From NCBI GenBank assembly GCA_963377175.1, contig CAUJNA010001446.1, positions 1,502,065 through 1,566,064 on the forward strand: DNA of 64,000 nt. Direction: 5' to 3'. Positions 10,721-21,303 of the stretch are shown here, one piece after another; position 1 is the first letter of the stretch, and the number at the start of each line of letters is the position of its first letter. The stretch is from Effrenium voratum. Its lineage: Eukaryota; Sar; Dinophyceae; Suessiales; Symbiodiniaceae. The position numbers were made by a program, and so were the translations under genes. The notes below the pieces were generated by a model, which searched no databases, was not told where the DNA came from, and saw nothing but the letters and a program-made list of their open reading frames with translations.

Positions 10721-12877
10721 GGGAACCCGTTTTTCTCACCCTCCAAACCATTTGTTTCAACCCTTCCCTGTTTTTTCAACCCTTCACCCTTTCTATTTAA
10801 CCCTCCCCCCCTTTTTTTAAACCCTCCCCCCTTCTTTTTTAACCCTCCCCCCTTTCTTTCTGACCCTCCACCTCTTCCTTTTAACCCTCCATTTCTTTTC
10901 TGCCAACCCTGTGGCCGAAGTTTGCGGCAACTGCACTAAGAAACGGTTTAGGGTTGGGTTGGTTTAGGAGTGGTTTTGGATTTAGGGTTGGTTTAGGGTG
11001 GGTTCGGGCGGGGGGGGGTAGGTGGGTTTAGGGTTGGTTTCGGATGGGAAGGGTGGATTTACGGTTTTGTTTAGGGTTGTGTTGGTTTAGGTTGGGCAAC
11101 CTCGCATTTAAGGCTAGTTTGAGGGGGGGTTAGAGTTTGTGTAGGAAGGGTTTAGAGGCGGCGTAGGGTTTGTTGAGGGTGGGCTCAGGGTTGGTTTGGG
11201 ATGAGAAGGGCAAGTTTGTGGTCGGTTTAAGTTTAAGGTTGGTTTCGAGCAGGTCTCTGCTGGGTATATGGTGGGTTTAAATTTGGATGAGGGTGGGTTT
11301 GGGGCTTGGAGAATGGGTCTACAGTGGGTTTATGATTGGTTTAGGGTTGGTTTAGGATGGATTTAGAAGGGGTTTAGGGTGAGGTCAGGCTTGGGATTAA
11401 TGTTGGATGTACATGGAGTTAGTTTAGGGTGGGATTAGGGCGTGTGTCGAAAGGAATCAGGGTGGATTTAGGGTGGATTTAGTGTTGGCTTAGAATCTGT
11501 TTGAGGTGGGTTTCGGGTTGGCTTTGGGTGTAGAGTTGGATTAGGTAGATTTAGAGCAGGATGTCGGTGGGTTTGTGTCTGGTTTAGGTGGTCTGGAGTA
11601 GGTCTGTGGTGGCTGTAGGGTTGGCTTAGGGTTGGTGTAGAGTTGGTTCAGGGCGGGTTTGCGGTTTGTCTATGTCTAGGGTGGCGTTGGGGTTGCGCTA
11701 GGGGAGGCTTGGGGGTCGCTCAAGGGTGGCTTAGGGTTGATTTGGGGTGGCTTGATTTCAGGTGGACTTAGGGTGTTTAAGGGTATGTTGTTCGTTTGTT
11801 TTGGGTTGGATGTAGGTTGGTTCAGGGTTGGTTCAGGGTGGGGTTTGGGGTTGGTTTAGGCTTGGATGTGGATTGGTTTTGCGGCTGGCCTAGGGTTGGC
11901 TTCACTGGATTTAGGGTTGGGTCAAGCTCAGCTTAGAGTCTCAGGGTTGGTTTTGGGTTGGTTTTGAGTTTAGTGTGGGTTTAGCGTTGTTGAGTCTAGG
12001 GTGGGGGCAAAGGTTGGCTTAGGGTTGGTTTTTGCTGGGCTTGAGTTTAAGGTTGGTTTTCGGGGTGGTTCGTGATTGGTTAAAGCTGGGTTTACAGTGG
12101 GTTTAGGATTGGGTTAGGAGTGGCTTAGGGTCGTTTTCGGGTTGCGGGTTGGTTTTGGGTCGGTGGGTCTGTTCAGGGTTGGTTTAGGTTGGGCTTAGGG
12201 TTGCATTAAGGCTAGGTGGGATTGGTTTATTGTTGGCTTAGGCTAAGCTTAAGATATGGGGTGGGATTACGGTCCGGTTTAGGGTTGGTTTAGTTTGTTG
12301 AATTAGGGTTGGTTTAGGGTCGGTTTGGGATTGGTTAGGGGTGGGTTGTGTCTGCCTTAGGGTGGTTTCGAGTAGGTCTGTGGTGGTGTAGGGTGGGTGT
12401 AGCTTGGCTTGGGGTGGGTTTTGGGTTGGACAAAAGATGTTTCTGGTTTGCTTAGGGCTCGCTTAGCGTGATTTAGTGTAGGGTGGGTTTGGGGTGGGTT
12501 TGGGGTGGGTTTGGGCGTGTTTGGCTGGTTTGAGTGATTTAGAGATACTGAGGGTTGGCAAGGTTTGGCTTAGGGCGGGCCCGGGGTTGGTTTGGGTTGG
12601 GTTGGGTGCGGGGCGGGCTTAGGTTGTTTTAGGTTTAGAGTGAGAAAAACAAGGTTGCGGGGTGAAACAAGCAAGCTCGCGGGTGAAAAAAAGCATGGCA
12701 GAGGGGGAAAAAAGCAAGGCAGAGGGTGAAAAAAACAAGGTGAGGGGTTGAAAAGAAAGGATTCTCAGGGTTGGAGAAACAAGGTTTCCGCCGACGGTTC
12801 CCAAGCAGGGTTTGAGGGTTGAAAAAAAAGGAAGGGTAAAAAAAAACAAGTTTGGAGGGTGAAAAGAAAGGGAGCCC
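10721..12877. mobile_element. Large foldback element with telomere-like interior
   Basis: The left end (10721-10870) is pyrimidine-rich with CTCACCCTCCAAACC, TTTCAACCC and TTTTTTCAACCC steps. The right end (12640-12877) is its inverted, purine-rich counterpart with GGGTTGAAAAAA, GGAAGGGT, GTTTGGAGGGTGAAAA and GGGAGCCC in matching order. The arms of roughly 150-230 bp enclose about 1.75 kb (10930-12640) of degenerate tandem GGTTTAGGGTTGG-type sequence on the plus strand. No open frame is present. Unlike a true internal telomere, the array is bounded by inverted repeats. Confidence 0.7.
10930..12640 (+). repeat. Degenerate TTTAGGG telomere-like tandem tract
   Basis: Dozens of TTTAGGG, TTAGGGTT and GGGTTGGTTT steps, all in the same strand orientation, interspersed with diverged steps such as GTAGGGTTGG and GGTGGGTTT. 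TTTAGGG is the Arabidopsis-type telomere repeat also reported for dinoflagellates. The divergence shows it is not a working telomere. Confidence 0.8.
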
Positions 12878-13690
12878 GAGAGTGGGTTCTGCCTATAATA
12901 AACTGCATTTTAGGGTACCTGGACTCGACCTTCAAACTTATACCCTTCAACAAGGGCTAGCGCTGTTAAAGAAAAAACAAAAACCACATGTTTGGGTTAG
13001 CACAACCCATGAAAAGGCATGACATTTACCAATTCCATTTTTTTGGGAAGGGTAACCCATTGTTGAGTTCGCATGGTGAGGTTTCAGGAAACCGTTGTCA
13101 AGCCTCTTCAAAGGTGGTGTTCACAAAAAGTATTCGGACGCATATGGTTTGCCACCGGGAGGTTTACTTTTCAGATATCGCCGGTTTATCAACCAAACAC
13201 CATGGTGCATGGGGTTTCCAACCTGTTTGCTGCAATGTCTTTGTAGTAACCTGCGTAAACAACATGAAGGACTAGTAGAGAACCTCAGAGAGTGAGTGAA
13301 GCACCTTTCGGGACTTGAAAGAACTACCCATCAAAGAGCAGGAATTCACCCGGCCCTAAAGAATACAGGTTGAGGCAAATCATCCAATTTGGTTCAAACA
13401 CCTTCCGGGACTGACCTGGAATTCAACCAAAGCGAATCGACCAAAGCGAAAAAACCGTTTGGTGGATCCTTGGTCCAAAAGGTGGTCACCGTTCATTTCC
13501 AGGCCCGACCTTGCCAAGCAAGTGAGTGATACTTGTTCCCAAGGCTCCCAAATGCCTGGGCCCACCGGCAGCTGTTCGAGGTGACGTTCTTATGCTAGGG
13601 GTCGATTCGACCCGCGCGTCTGAGCATCGCGAGAGCAAGCACTGCGCACCTCAATAGCCATCACAATCCAGCTATGCAGAAAAACTGCGC
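12878..13690. other. Gene-free stretch between element and ankyrin gene B
   Basis: Only short frames without recognisable features. It is the 3' side of ankyrin gene B. An isolated ankyrin-type AGCAAGCACTGCGCA stretch at 13630-13646 suggests a further decayed repeat beyond the stop. Confidence 0.5.
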
Positions 13691-15487
13691 TCAAGTTAAT
13701 CGCCTTCTCTTCGTAGCGGGGACATCCAGCAAGCACTGAGCAAATGCCTGGTGGCCTTGCTGTGCCGCAATATGCCACGGTGTGACGCCACCATTGTCTG
13801 CCTTCTCTTTGTCAGCACCCGCATCCAGCAAGCACTGCGCAACTGCCTGCTGGTCCATCAATGCAGCAAGATGCAACGGTGCTCTTCCCCCGTTGTCCAC
13901 CTTATCTTTGTCAGCACCGGCATCCAGCAAGCACTGCGCAACCACCTCATGGCCGTGCTGTGCAGCAACATGCAACGGTGTGGCGCCACCATTGTCTGCC
14001 TTCTCTGGGTCAGCACCGGCATGCAGCAAGCACTGCGTAACCGCCTCATGGCCCCGAACAGCAGCAATATGCAACGGTGTGGCGCCATCATTGTCAGCCT
14101 TCTCTTTGTCAGCACCCGCATCCAGCAAGCACTGCGCAACTGCCTGCTGGTCCATCAATGCAGCAAGATGCAACGGTGCTCTTCCCCCGTTGTCCACCTT
14201 ATCTTTGTCAGCACCGGCATCCAGCAAGCACTGCGCAACCACCTCATGGCCGTGCTGTGCAGCAACATGCAACGGTGTGGCGCCACCATTGTCTGCCTTC
14301 TCTGGGTCAGCACCGGCATGCAGCAAGCACTGCGTAACCGCCTCATGGCCCCGAACAGCAGCAATATGCAACGGTGTGGCGCCATCATTGTCAGCCTTCT
14401 CTTTGTCAGCACCCGCATCCAGCAAGCACTGCGCAACTGCCTGCTGGTCCATCAATGCAGCAAGATGCAACGGTGCTCTTCCCCCGTTGTCCGCAGCTTG
14501 CGCAACCACCTCATGGCCGTGCTGTGCAGCAACATGCAACGGTGTGGCGCCACCATTGTCTGCCTTCTCTGGGTCAGCACCGGCATGCAGCAAGCACTGC
14601 GTAACCGCCTCATGGCCCCGAACAGCAGCAATATGCAACGGTGTGGCGCCATCATTGTCAGCCTTCTCTTTGTCAGCACCCGCATCCAGCAAGCACTGCG
14701 CAACTGCCTGCTGGTCCATCAATGCAGCAAGATGCAACGGTGCTCTTCCCCCGTTGTCCGCCTTGTCTTTGTCAGCACCGGCATCCAGCAAGCACTGCGC
14801 AACCGCCTCATGGCCCCGAATAGCAGCAATACGCAACGGTGTGGCGCCATCATTGTCAGCCTTCTCTTTGTCAGCACCCCCATCCAGCAAGCACTGCGCA
14901 ACTGCCTGGCGGTCCATCAATGCCGCATGATGCAACGGTGATCTGCCCGCATTGTCCACCTTCTCTGTGTCAGCACCGCCATCCAGCAAGGACTGCAGAA
15001 CCGCCTGCCGGTCCATGAATGCAGCGAGATGCAACGGCGTGGCACCCTCATCGTCTGCCGTCTCTTTGTCAGCACCGGCATCCAGCAAACACTGCACAAC
15101 TGCCTGGCTGTCCATCAATGCAGCAAGATGCAACGGTGATCTGCCCACACTGCCTAACTTGTCTTTGTCAGCACCGGCATCCAGCAAGCAGCGCACAACT
15201 TCCAGATGGCCGTATGCGGCAGCATTAAACAAAGGCGTCACATGACTGTTTCTGTCAGCAGCATTGGGATCATGAGGCTTCTCCAGCAGCTCTATCACAT
15301 GTTGTACGTCACCTCTTGCTGCTGCATGCAGCAAGTCGATGCAAATTGCCAGACCGTCTGCTTCACCAGCGGCTGCTTCAACATATTGCCGTTTAATGGC
15401 CGTCAAGCAGCCAGCAGTATCCCATGAACTCTCTGGGCCCAACATGCCTGCGTCGCCAGCCAGAGCGAGCTGCCTAAAATTTGACAT
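13691..15487 (-). CDS. Ankyrin-repeat protein B
   Basis: An intronless frame of 598 residues from the ATG at 15487. The leader of about 75 residues (MSNFRQLALAGDAG...) matches ankyrin protein A. It is followed by about sixteen 33-residue ankyrin repeats and a short tail ending VPATKRRRLT, whose KRRR cluster could be a nuclear localisation signal. No catalytic domain, signal peptide or membrane segment is visible, so it is likely a soluble protein-binding scaffold. Repeats 6-14 form a higher-order array: three units of 99 residues, nearly identical in DNA, one of them shortened by 10 residues in frame. The lack of introns and the presence of a paralogue 5 kb away point to local duplication. 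The biological role is unknown; similar genes are very numerous in dinoflagellates. Confidence 0.88.
   Translation of the reverse strand: MSNFRQLALAGDAGMLGPESSWDTAGCLTAIKRQYVEAAAGEADGLAICIDLLHAAARGDVQHVIELLEKPHDPNAADRNSHVTPLFNAAAYGHLEVVRCLLDAGADKDKLGSVGRSPLHLAALMDSQAVVQCLLDAGADKETADDEGATPLHLAAFMDRQAVLQSLLDGGADTEKVDNAGRSPLHHAALMDRQAVAQCLLDGGADKEKADNDGATPLRIAAIRGHEAVAQCLLDAGADKDKADNGGRAPLHLAALMDQQAVAQCLLDAGADKEKADNDGATPLHIAAVRGHEAVTQCLLHAGADPEKADNGGATPLHVAAQHGHEVVAQAADNGGRAPLHLAALMDQQAVAQCLLDAGADKEKADNDGATPLHIAAVRGHEAVTQCLLHAGADPEKADNGGATPLHVAAQHGHEVVAQCLLDAGADKDKVDNGGRAPLHLAALMDQQAVAQCLLDAGADKEKADNDGATPLHIAAVRGHEAVTQCLLHAGADPEKADNGGATPLHVAAQHGHEVVAQCLLDAGADKDKVDNGGRAPLHLAALMDQQAVAQCLLDAGADKEKADNGGVTPWHIAAQQGHQAFAQCLLDVPATKRRRLT
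13858..14718 (-). repeat. 297 bp higher-order ankyrin array
   Basis: Three consecutive units begin at 13858, 14155 and 14452. The first two (297 bp each) appear identical or nearly so. The third is 267 bp because 36 bp between CCGTTGTCC and TGCGCAACC are replaced by 6 bp, a 30 bp in-frame loss. Each unit encodes three different ankyrin repeats (GRAPLHLAALMDQQ, ATPLHIAAVRGHE, ATPLHVAAQHGHE). A diverged partial unit continues at 14719-14901. Confidence 0.92.
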
Positions 15488-16485
15488 AAGCAATCCTTAC
15501 TTGGTCAGGGACCAATATAAAAAGAAAGGACAACCTCATGTGTGCACATACAAAAAACAACAGCAAAGCCGGATGCCAGTGAGCAACTGGGAATCTTTTG
15601 GCCAGGTGGCGCCGCAACGTGTTGAAGACACAATCCCCAGCCTCCTGTCCGCCCAGCTCGTCCCACAACAGAGAATACTCTGCCATCGTCATCACATCCG
15701 TGCCATCGAGCAAGCGAACGCGCGCCATGAGCGAATTGGAATCGCCTGCGCTCGAGCTGAATGTGTCTCATAATTGTGCATGGAAATCAGCATGACTCGC
15801 TTGATGCCAAGCCTGCAATTTCAGCAAACAAACAAAACAATAATTCAAGCTCAAAACTTATTGTTCTTGAAAGAACCGCAGCAAACAGGAACCACTCGAA
15901 GATCTGAGCTGAAACCGACAAGTGAAGTTTCAGCCACTAGTTGCTCCTTGTGTTCAGGAACATGGCAACATCTGCTGCTCATCCCGCCACAACCCGGCCT
16001 CAAATATGTGCGTGAGAGCTTTTTGGGTACCTCGATCTAGATGTCCCCTTGCAATACTAGAGGAAACCCGATTCGCATCAGATATGGGACCCGATCCCAA
16101 TGAAGGTTGTTGTTTGGGACCGATCCCATTGGTTTTAGTTTTAGGCCTAGCCCAATTCGAGGGTCCGTATGATAGGCAAACACATGGAGAATACTCACGG
16201 ACAGAAATTTGACCTTGTTTGAATCCTGAGGGTACTCATCCGAGTCCATTCCCGAAATGGATTTATCACCGACTTCAGGAACCGTGTGGCGGGTTGTCAG
16301 GGACACTCCCAAACGCCTGCGGGCCTTGCCGAAACTTGGCAAATCCACATCTGGGGCACTTCAAAATGATATGTTGTGAGTCTGTTTCATATTTACTCTT
16401 TCGATATATATATATATATATATATATTTGCAGTGGAGCCTCGAGTAGAAGCCAACCCTTGGAAACAGTCAGGTGAGTCGATGCA
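15488..16485. repeat. Segmental duplication, copy B upstream flank
   Basis: Counterpart of 9177-10080, in the same orientation. It lacks the family B insertion; instead it has a TA dinucleotide run at about 16404-16428, followed by GAAGCCAACCCTTGG and CAGTCAGGTGAGTCGA. Confidence 0.85.
16403..16428. repeat. (TA)n microsatellite
   Basis: About twelve TA steps at the position where copy A of the duplication carries a family B element. Confidence 0.9.
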
Positions 16486-16524
16486 AACATATGTGTGTTG
16501 TTGATTCCAAAACACAAAAAGCTA

Positions 16525-16608
16525 ACCCTAAGCATCTTGGGCCCTCAAGACGGACCTTTTTGAGGTCCAAAACCTTCCAATGGAGACCCTGACCCATGAT
16601 GGTTAGGG
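16525..16608. mobile_element. Family F TIR element (F1)
   Basis: Starts ACCCTAAGCATCTTGGGCCC, contains CCTTCCAATGGAGACCCTGA, ends GATGGTTAGGG. Family F elements have ends CCCTAAGCATC and GATGCTTAGGG and an interior TTCCAATGGAGA block. Confidence 0.78.
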
Positions 16609-17212
16609 AACACAAAGAGTCGAAGAGTCGGGCGAAGAACCGCTTCGCCGACTCAACTTCATCGCTTCGTCAGCGACTCACACCATGAAGGTCGAGCCGA
16701 AGTCCGAAGCCGAGCGATCCCGATCAAAGGTCAAACTGGGGCCTCATTGACGGAAACACCCCCCTCCTTCCGGACAAAATGCCCTTTTCCTCCCAGTAAA
16801 ACCCAGAAGGGTCATAGTTCACCAAAAGCGTTTGACGAAGGATTGTCATCCAAATTGGGTCCCCATGAAAACATTCTTTTGATGGGGGCAAGGAAACTTA
16901 GGGGGGGTGGTGCCAGGGACAGGCAGAGAGTTCTGTCGTTCTTTTGTTTGTCTTTCTTTATCTCTCAAAGAAGGAAATAAACAAATAAAGAAAGAAATAA
17001 ATAAAGAAAGAAGAAATAAAATGGAAGGAGGAAACCTGCATTCTCAAACTACCCCCCTAATTTTGGGCAACAACCCAGGCTTAAGGGAATTTGGAGGGTC
17101 CGGGTGCTGCAGCCTGCAAATCGCAGGCGAAAGGTGGTGTGCTTTTGGCCAAGTCAAAGCACACTTCGGCTATTTGGCACGTCAGAACCATGACTCTTAT
17201 TGAAACCAACCC

Positions 17213-17281
17213 CCTGGATCGTCGCTTTTTCCATCCACTTTACCCCAAAAACCAGCAACAGTGACTGAAAAAAACCAGACT
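17213..17281. mobile_element. Family C fragment
   Basis: CCTGGATCGTCGC at the left, then the family interior CATCCACTTTACCCCAAAAACC and GCAACAGTGACTG. The right arm GCAACTTGGCTATC is missing. Confidence 0.7.
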
Positions 17282-17665
17282 CTCTCCAGACTCCCAGCGA
17301 TCCTTTCTTAGTCTTGCGCGCGCAAAACGAGCACGAAGGTCTGGCCGGAAGATACGGAACCAGGCCTAACCACCCATACCCAAACCTTTTTGCACATGGG
17401 TATGGCTTGTTTCGGGCTCGTACATTTGGGCACCCCCGAAAAAGAAAAATCAAACAGAATGGAACCCAACGGTTGCAAGTCTTTGGTTTCTGGTTTTTGG
17501 GGAAGCCATGTTGCACAAGTTGTATCCCGGTTTGTTTGTGATTGACAAAAGGCATCCTTGTGTTTACCCTGGAAAACCTGCATTGAGTTTGGTCGGAAAT
17601 ACCAGACTTGGAGTTGGGGGAAGGCCAACCTATTTGCTTCCATTTGCCTGGCAAAAATAAGACAT

Positions 17666-17711
17666 ATTTCCAGTAGTGATAGATTCCCTTTAAAACCAAC
17701 CAGGGAAAATA
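17666..17711. repeat. Family E core (E1)
   Basis: TTTCCAGTAGTGATAGATTCC followed by CTTTAAAACCAACCAGGGAAAAT. Family E is recognised by this roughly 40 bp core. Confidence 0.8.
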
Positions 17712-18200
17712 AGAAAAACAGTTTGCCTCAACACCTTCGGCTCCCCAAAAACGCAAACGCCCTTGCTCTGACCCTCTTCGCAAAAATCCCCCCTTTGCGA
17801 GGTCCGCTCCAACTTTCAAGGTCAGGGGATCATGCAAACCCCCAGGAGGTCTTTGCCATGGTTTCACCAGGTTTACCAAAAACCGCAACTCCACTACAGC
17901 CCAACAAATGCTTCCACTTGGCACTCAGGGTGCTTATAAACTGAATTACAAATCAGCAGCGCCCTTTTCACCCATTGACTTTCGGTTCTACACAGGTGTA
18001 GAGCACAACCAAAAGCCCCAAAGTCACACAGGAAAAGAAGGAACCTACCAAAATGGCCAATGCCTAGCATTTAACCCCCAATGAAAAGAATGGCAACCAA
18101 GACCCAATGTGGATGATGACAATCAGGTAAATGTTTTGGCGGTGAAATAGGAACCCGAACCCCCGGGATCGCCACTGCTTCCCAGACATGCCCAAAACAC

Positions 18201-18322
18201 ACCTAGATAGCCAAGCTGCTGCTTTCTCAGTCACTATTGCTGGTTTTCGGGATGTTGAGTGCATGGAAACCAACAGCAATGGCGATCCAGGCAGTCACAG
18301 TTGCCACTGGCGATCCAGGCCT
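18201..18322. mobile_element. Family C TIR element with repeated right end (C2)
   Basis: Starts ACCTAGATAGCCAAGCTGC and ends AATGGCGATCCAGGC at 18292. A second right end, GTTGCCACTGGCGATCCAGGC, follows immediately to 18322. This suggests a nested or slipped copy. Confidence 0.78.
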
Positions 18323-18642
18323 TTGCTTTAACGGTTGGATTCCCAGGACCATCGATTCGGGCGCTGCTCATTTGGCTGATTCAAGCTCCGGCGAGCTTGC
18401 CGGGTCGCGAAACCCCGCTTCAAATGTAGCTTTCGGAGCCCGGATCGTCGAAGATGTACATCCTCAGACGCATCGTAGCGACGCTGGCAGGCAAGCGACA
18501 GCCATAAGCAAGCCAGCTTTTGCGTAGCCTTCCTGTTACGACTCCCCCACCCAGTAGTCGACAAAAAGGGTGACTCAGTCTATGAATCAAGGTTTAAGTA
18601 ACCTTAAGGGTTTTGGTCTTCGGTCGACTCTTTTAAGAGGTA

Positions 18643-18750
18643 ACCTAGATCGCCAAGTTGCGATCGCTTTTTTCAGCCACTGCTGGTTTTGGGGCTTTGA
18701 GAGCATGCGAGAAAAAAAAACAAAAAACGATGGCGACTGGCGATCCAGGA
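18643..18750. mobile_element. Family C TIR element (C3)
   Basis: Starts ACCTAGATCGCCAAGTTGCG and ends GGCGACTGGCGATCCAGG. The interior has the TTTTTTCAGCCACTGCTGG block. Confidence 0.82.
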
Positions 18751-19079
18751 ACCTCGTGTTCCTGTTACCCGATTTCCGTTGATGTTTTTTTTTTGGGGGG
18801 GGGCCGGGGGCGGGATCGTTGTGCTACCCGAAAAGGGAGTGCTCGGGGTGGCTCGTGTTTTGTTGTTTTTTCTTGTTTTTACCCATCGGACCGAATCGAA
18901 AGAACTACCCAAGAAAAAGAAACAAAGTCACCAACCATATGCTTCGGTTGCAAGAACCCATGTTTCAGGGTGGCCCTTGAGGGAAGCAACCATTGTGGGG
19001 GTCCAATGCAAGACAAACCCATGTTTGAGACCCTAACCGAGCCGGGGGACTAATCCAGCTTGTCACCTGCAAGCATTCC

Positions 19080-19172
19080 AAGCATCAAACGGGCCCTCAA
19101 AAAGGCAAATGAGGTCCAAAGTCTTCCAATGGAGATCCGGTTCGACTTCTTCAACACAGGGCAATGCTTAGC
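19080..19172. mobile_element. Family F TIR element (F2)
   Basis: AAGCATCAAACGGGCCCTC at the left, GTCTTCCAATGGAGATCCGG in the middle, CAATGCTTAGC at the right. The outer CCCTA/TAGGG bases are degraded. Confidence 0.65.
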
Positions 19173-19391
19173 TACTTGGGGCTGGTTCTTGGGTGCTTGC
19201 CTCAACCATAGACTGAGTCAAGGGGTTCGGAACCCCGAAAAGACCTCAAACCCGCAGGATTGCTCCACGCCCCATTTCACCCCGCTACCGCACCAACTCG
19301 TTTTGAAGTTGGTATCACGCCAACCCCTGGCTCCAAAAGTGGGTACTTGGAGCTTAACCATCCCCAAAAAGTACACATTTCCTGTTTACCA

Positions 19392-19542
19392 CTTGGATGT
19401 TCGATTCGCCAAGTTAGTAAGTGGCCAACGCATGAAATATAACCCACTAATGACTGTGTCAACTTCACTTAAGCAGGAGGCCTATCAGCGGCTTATATCC
19501 TGGTTCCCAACAACTTACTAACTTGGCGAATCGAACACCCAA
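19392..19542. mobile_element. Family G TIR element (G1)
   Basis: The left arm GATGTTCGATTCGCCAAGTT and the following AGTAAGT are mirrored at the right by ACTTACTAACTTGGCGAATC and GAACACCC, giving inverted repeats of about 28 bp. The interior carries AACCCACTAATGACTGTG and ACTTAAGCAGGAGG. Confidence 0.88.
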
Positions 19543-20243
19543 GTCCGCCCCATCCAACGCGTGTTTAGTTGTCATCTTGTCAACCCCTGGCTAAGAAAGG
19601 AGGTATTTGCCGTGAACAACACGGTGTCTTCCTTATACCATGCCAAGTGAAAACGTGGGTTACTTGTAGCTTGCCGAGAGCACCCATCGAAAAAAGGACC
19701 CCTTTCCTGTTTAAGTGGGATAAAACCGACCTCACTTAAGGAGGCCAAGTGGGTTGGTTATAACCGAACGGTTGCCACTACAACTTTCGAACACCCGAGA
19801 GGGGTCGACTCCCAACTTAAGGGTCACTTTCGCGGGAAACGGAACGCCAGAGCCGAAAGCTGGCAATGGCGGCCTTCAAAGGAGAACGAATGATGCTTGC
19901 CGTAAGCTCCAAATACCCCCCGCCCCCGAGCCAAACCACCCATAAAAATAGTTAGAATCCACCAACCATGGTATGATAGGGTATGATTGGTCAATCCTTG
20001 AGTCAAAAAGAGATCGGTATCTACCCTGGAAAACTACCCTGTTAACTCGGTTGGTGTACTTGCAATATGGCGAACGGGGCAGCCACCGTACCAGCCAAAG
20101 GTTGCTTTTTGAGCAGTACCTACACCCAATACCACCTTTTTCAGGATATGATAGGGGATGATGTGTCAATCCTTGACTAAACAAGGAGGTATTTTGCTTG
20201 GAAGCGTTTGGGTGATTCAGATTCCCATGTCTATCCTGTATAT

Positions 20244-20290
20244 ACCTGGACCCTCAAACTACCCCTAAAACAAACTGGAATTGTCCACTC
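20244..20290. mobile_element. Family H terminus (left end)
   Basis: TATACCTGGACCCTCAAACTA and the next bases CCCCTAAAAC match other H left ends. No right end is visible nearby. Confidence 0.5.
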
Positions 20291-20402
20291 GTTCCCATTT
20301 TATTGTTGGCTTGCAATAACTCATTTTAAAAATGAAAAAGAACCCTGAAAATTCCAACATGAAACTTTCAACTTCTAAGTTTACAGCCCCAAACTTCTGA
20401 GT

Positions 20403-20500
20403 ACCTGGAGTCTCCTTCTGACCCTTTAAAAATGGTTGGTCTCATTACCCAAAGATAAGGGGTCATGACCCCTTTTCCGGGTCAGAAGGAGACTCCAGGT
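20403..20500. mobile_element. Family B TIR element (B5)
   Basis: CCTGGAGTCTCCTTCTGACCC and GGGTCAGAAGGAGACTCCAGG are perfect inverted ends; both arms are the TTCTGACC subtype. The left flank is TA, the right flank is TG. Confidence 0.9.
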
Positions 20501-20781
20501 GGATTCCCTTTGTTCAGGCGATAGTTTGAGGCTCCCTGGCCCACGTTGGGAGTCTGGGAGCCCCGGCTGCTGCCAGGCCATCTCCCCGTGGTGTCCGTAG
20601 CTGGCGTTGGAGGTCTTCACCGTGCCCAAGACGTAGCCTGGCGGCCGATCAAAAAAACGGGCGAGTGCTCAGCAGGGAATGTGGGAATGAACCTGCATCG
20701 CCAGTGGCGATTTGTTTTTTCTACAATAAAATAAACATTCTGTAACTGGGGCTCACTCTAATGATGCTTGTGTTCAAATGA

Positions 20782-20849
20782 ACCTGGATCGCCAGTGGCG
20801 ATTTGTTTCTTTTCCATCCACTTTACCCCAAACACCAGCACCAGTGACG
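20782..20849. mobile_element. Family C fragment (C4)
   Basis: ACCTGGATCGCCAGTGGCG at the left and the interior CCATCCACTTTACCCCAAAC, but no right arm. A shorter piece with the same left arm (CTGCATCGCCAGTGGCG) lies at 20692-20712. Confidence 0.72.
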
Positions 20850-20952
20850 AACCCAAACTGGCTTCCCCTGAAAGCTACCAAGAAGAGGTAGCTGGACCCT
20901 CGAACCATGAACAAGTTGGAATGCACCAACCATATTTGTTGGTTGCAACAAT

Positions 20953-21050
20953 AGCTGGATCGCCAGTTGCGATTTTTTTTCTCCATCCACTTTACCCCAA
21001 ACACCGATCGCACCAGTGACTGAACAAAAACAGCGACTTGGCTATCCAGA
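20953..21050. mobile_element. Family C TIR element (C5)
   Basis: GCTGGATCGCCAGTTGCG at the left, CAGCGACTTGGCTATCCAG at the right, and the full interior with CCATCCACTTTACCCCAAAC. Confidence 0.84.
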
Positions 21051-21187
21051 AACCATGGATAGTCCCTTCTGAGCACCAGCAAAACAATGTTCACCTCCGC
21101 GTGGGAAGCTTCACAAGCCAAACGGTATGGGCTTGCAAAAACGAACTCGTTTTGTTGCAGCTGCGAACCCAAAGAAAAACATTGATG

Positions 21188-21303
21188 TGGATGTTCGATT
21201 CACCAAGTTTGGTGGCCAAACCCGCCTGGGATATAACCTACCAATGACTGGCTTAACCTCGCTTCTGAGTGGGTTGTAACCTGGTTACCAATAACTACAC
21301 CCA
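21188..21303. mobile_element. Family G element, diverged (G2)
   Basis: The left arm GGATGTTCGATTCACCAAGT matches G1, as does the interior ATATAACCTACCAATGACTG. The right arm is reduced to AATAACTACACCCAA. Confidence 0.6.

Noticed and set aside
10930..12640. True chromosome end or telomere
   Set aside because: The repeats are highly degenerate, unique sequence continues on both sides, and the tract is bounded by inverted arms.
13751..14941. Long plus-strand frames opposite ankyrin gene B
   Set aside because: Two plus-strand frames are open only because the ankyrin repeats on the minus strand avoid stops in them; the minus frame has the ankyrin signature.
17154..17924. 256-residue open frame on the minus strand
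   Set aside because: It runs across family C and E pieces, has no domain or compositional signature of a protein and no paralogue in the window.
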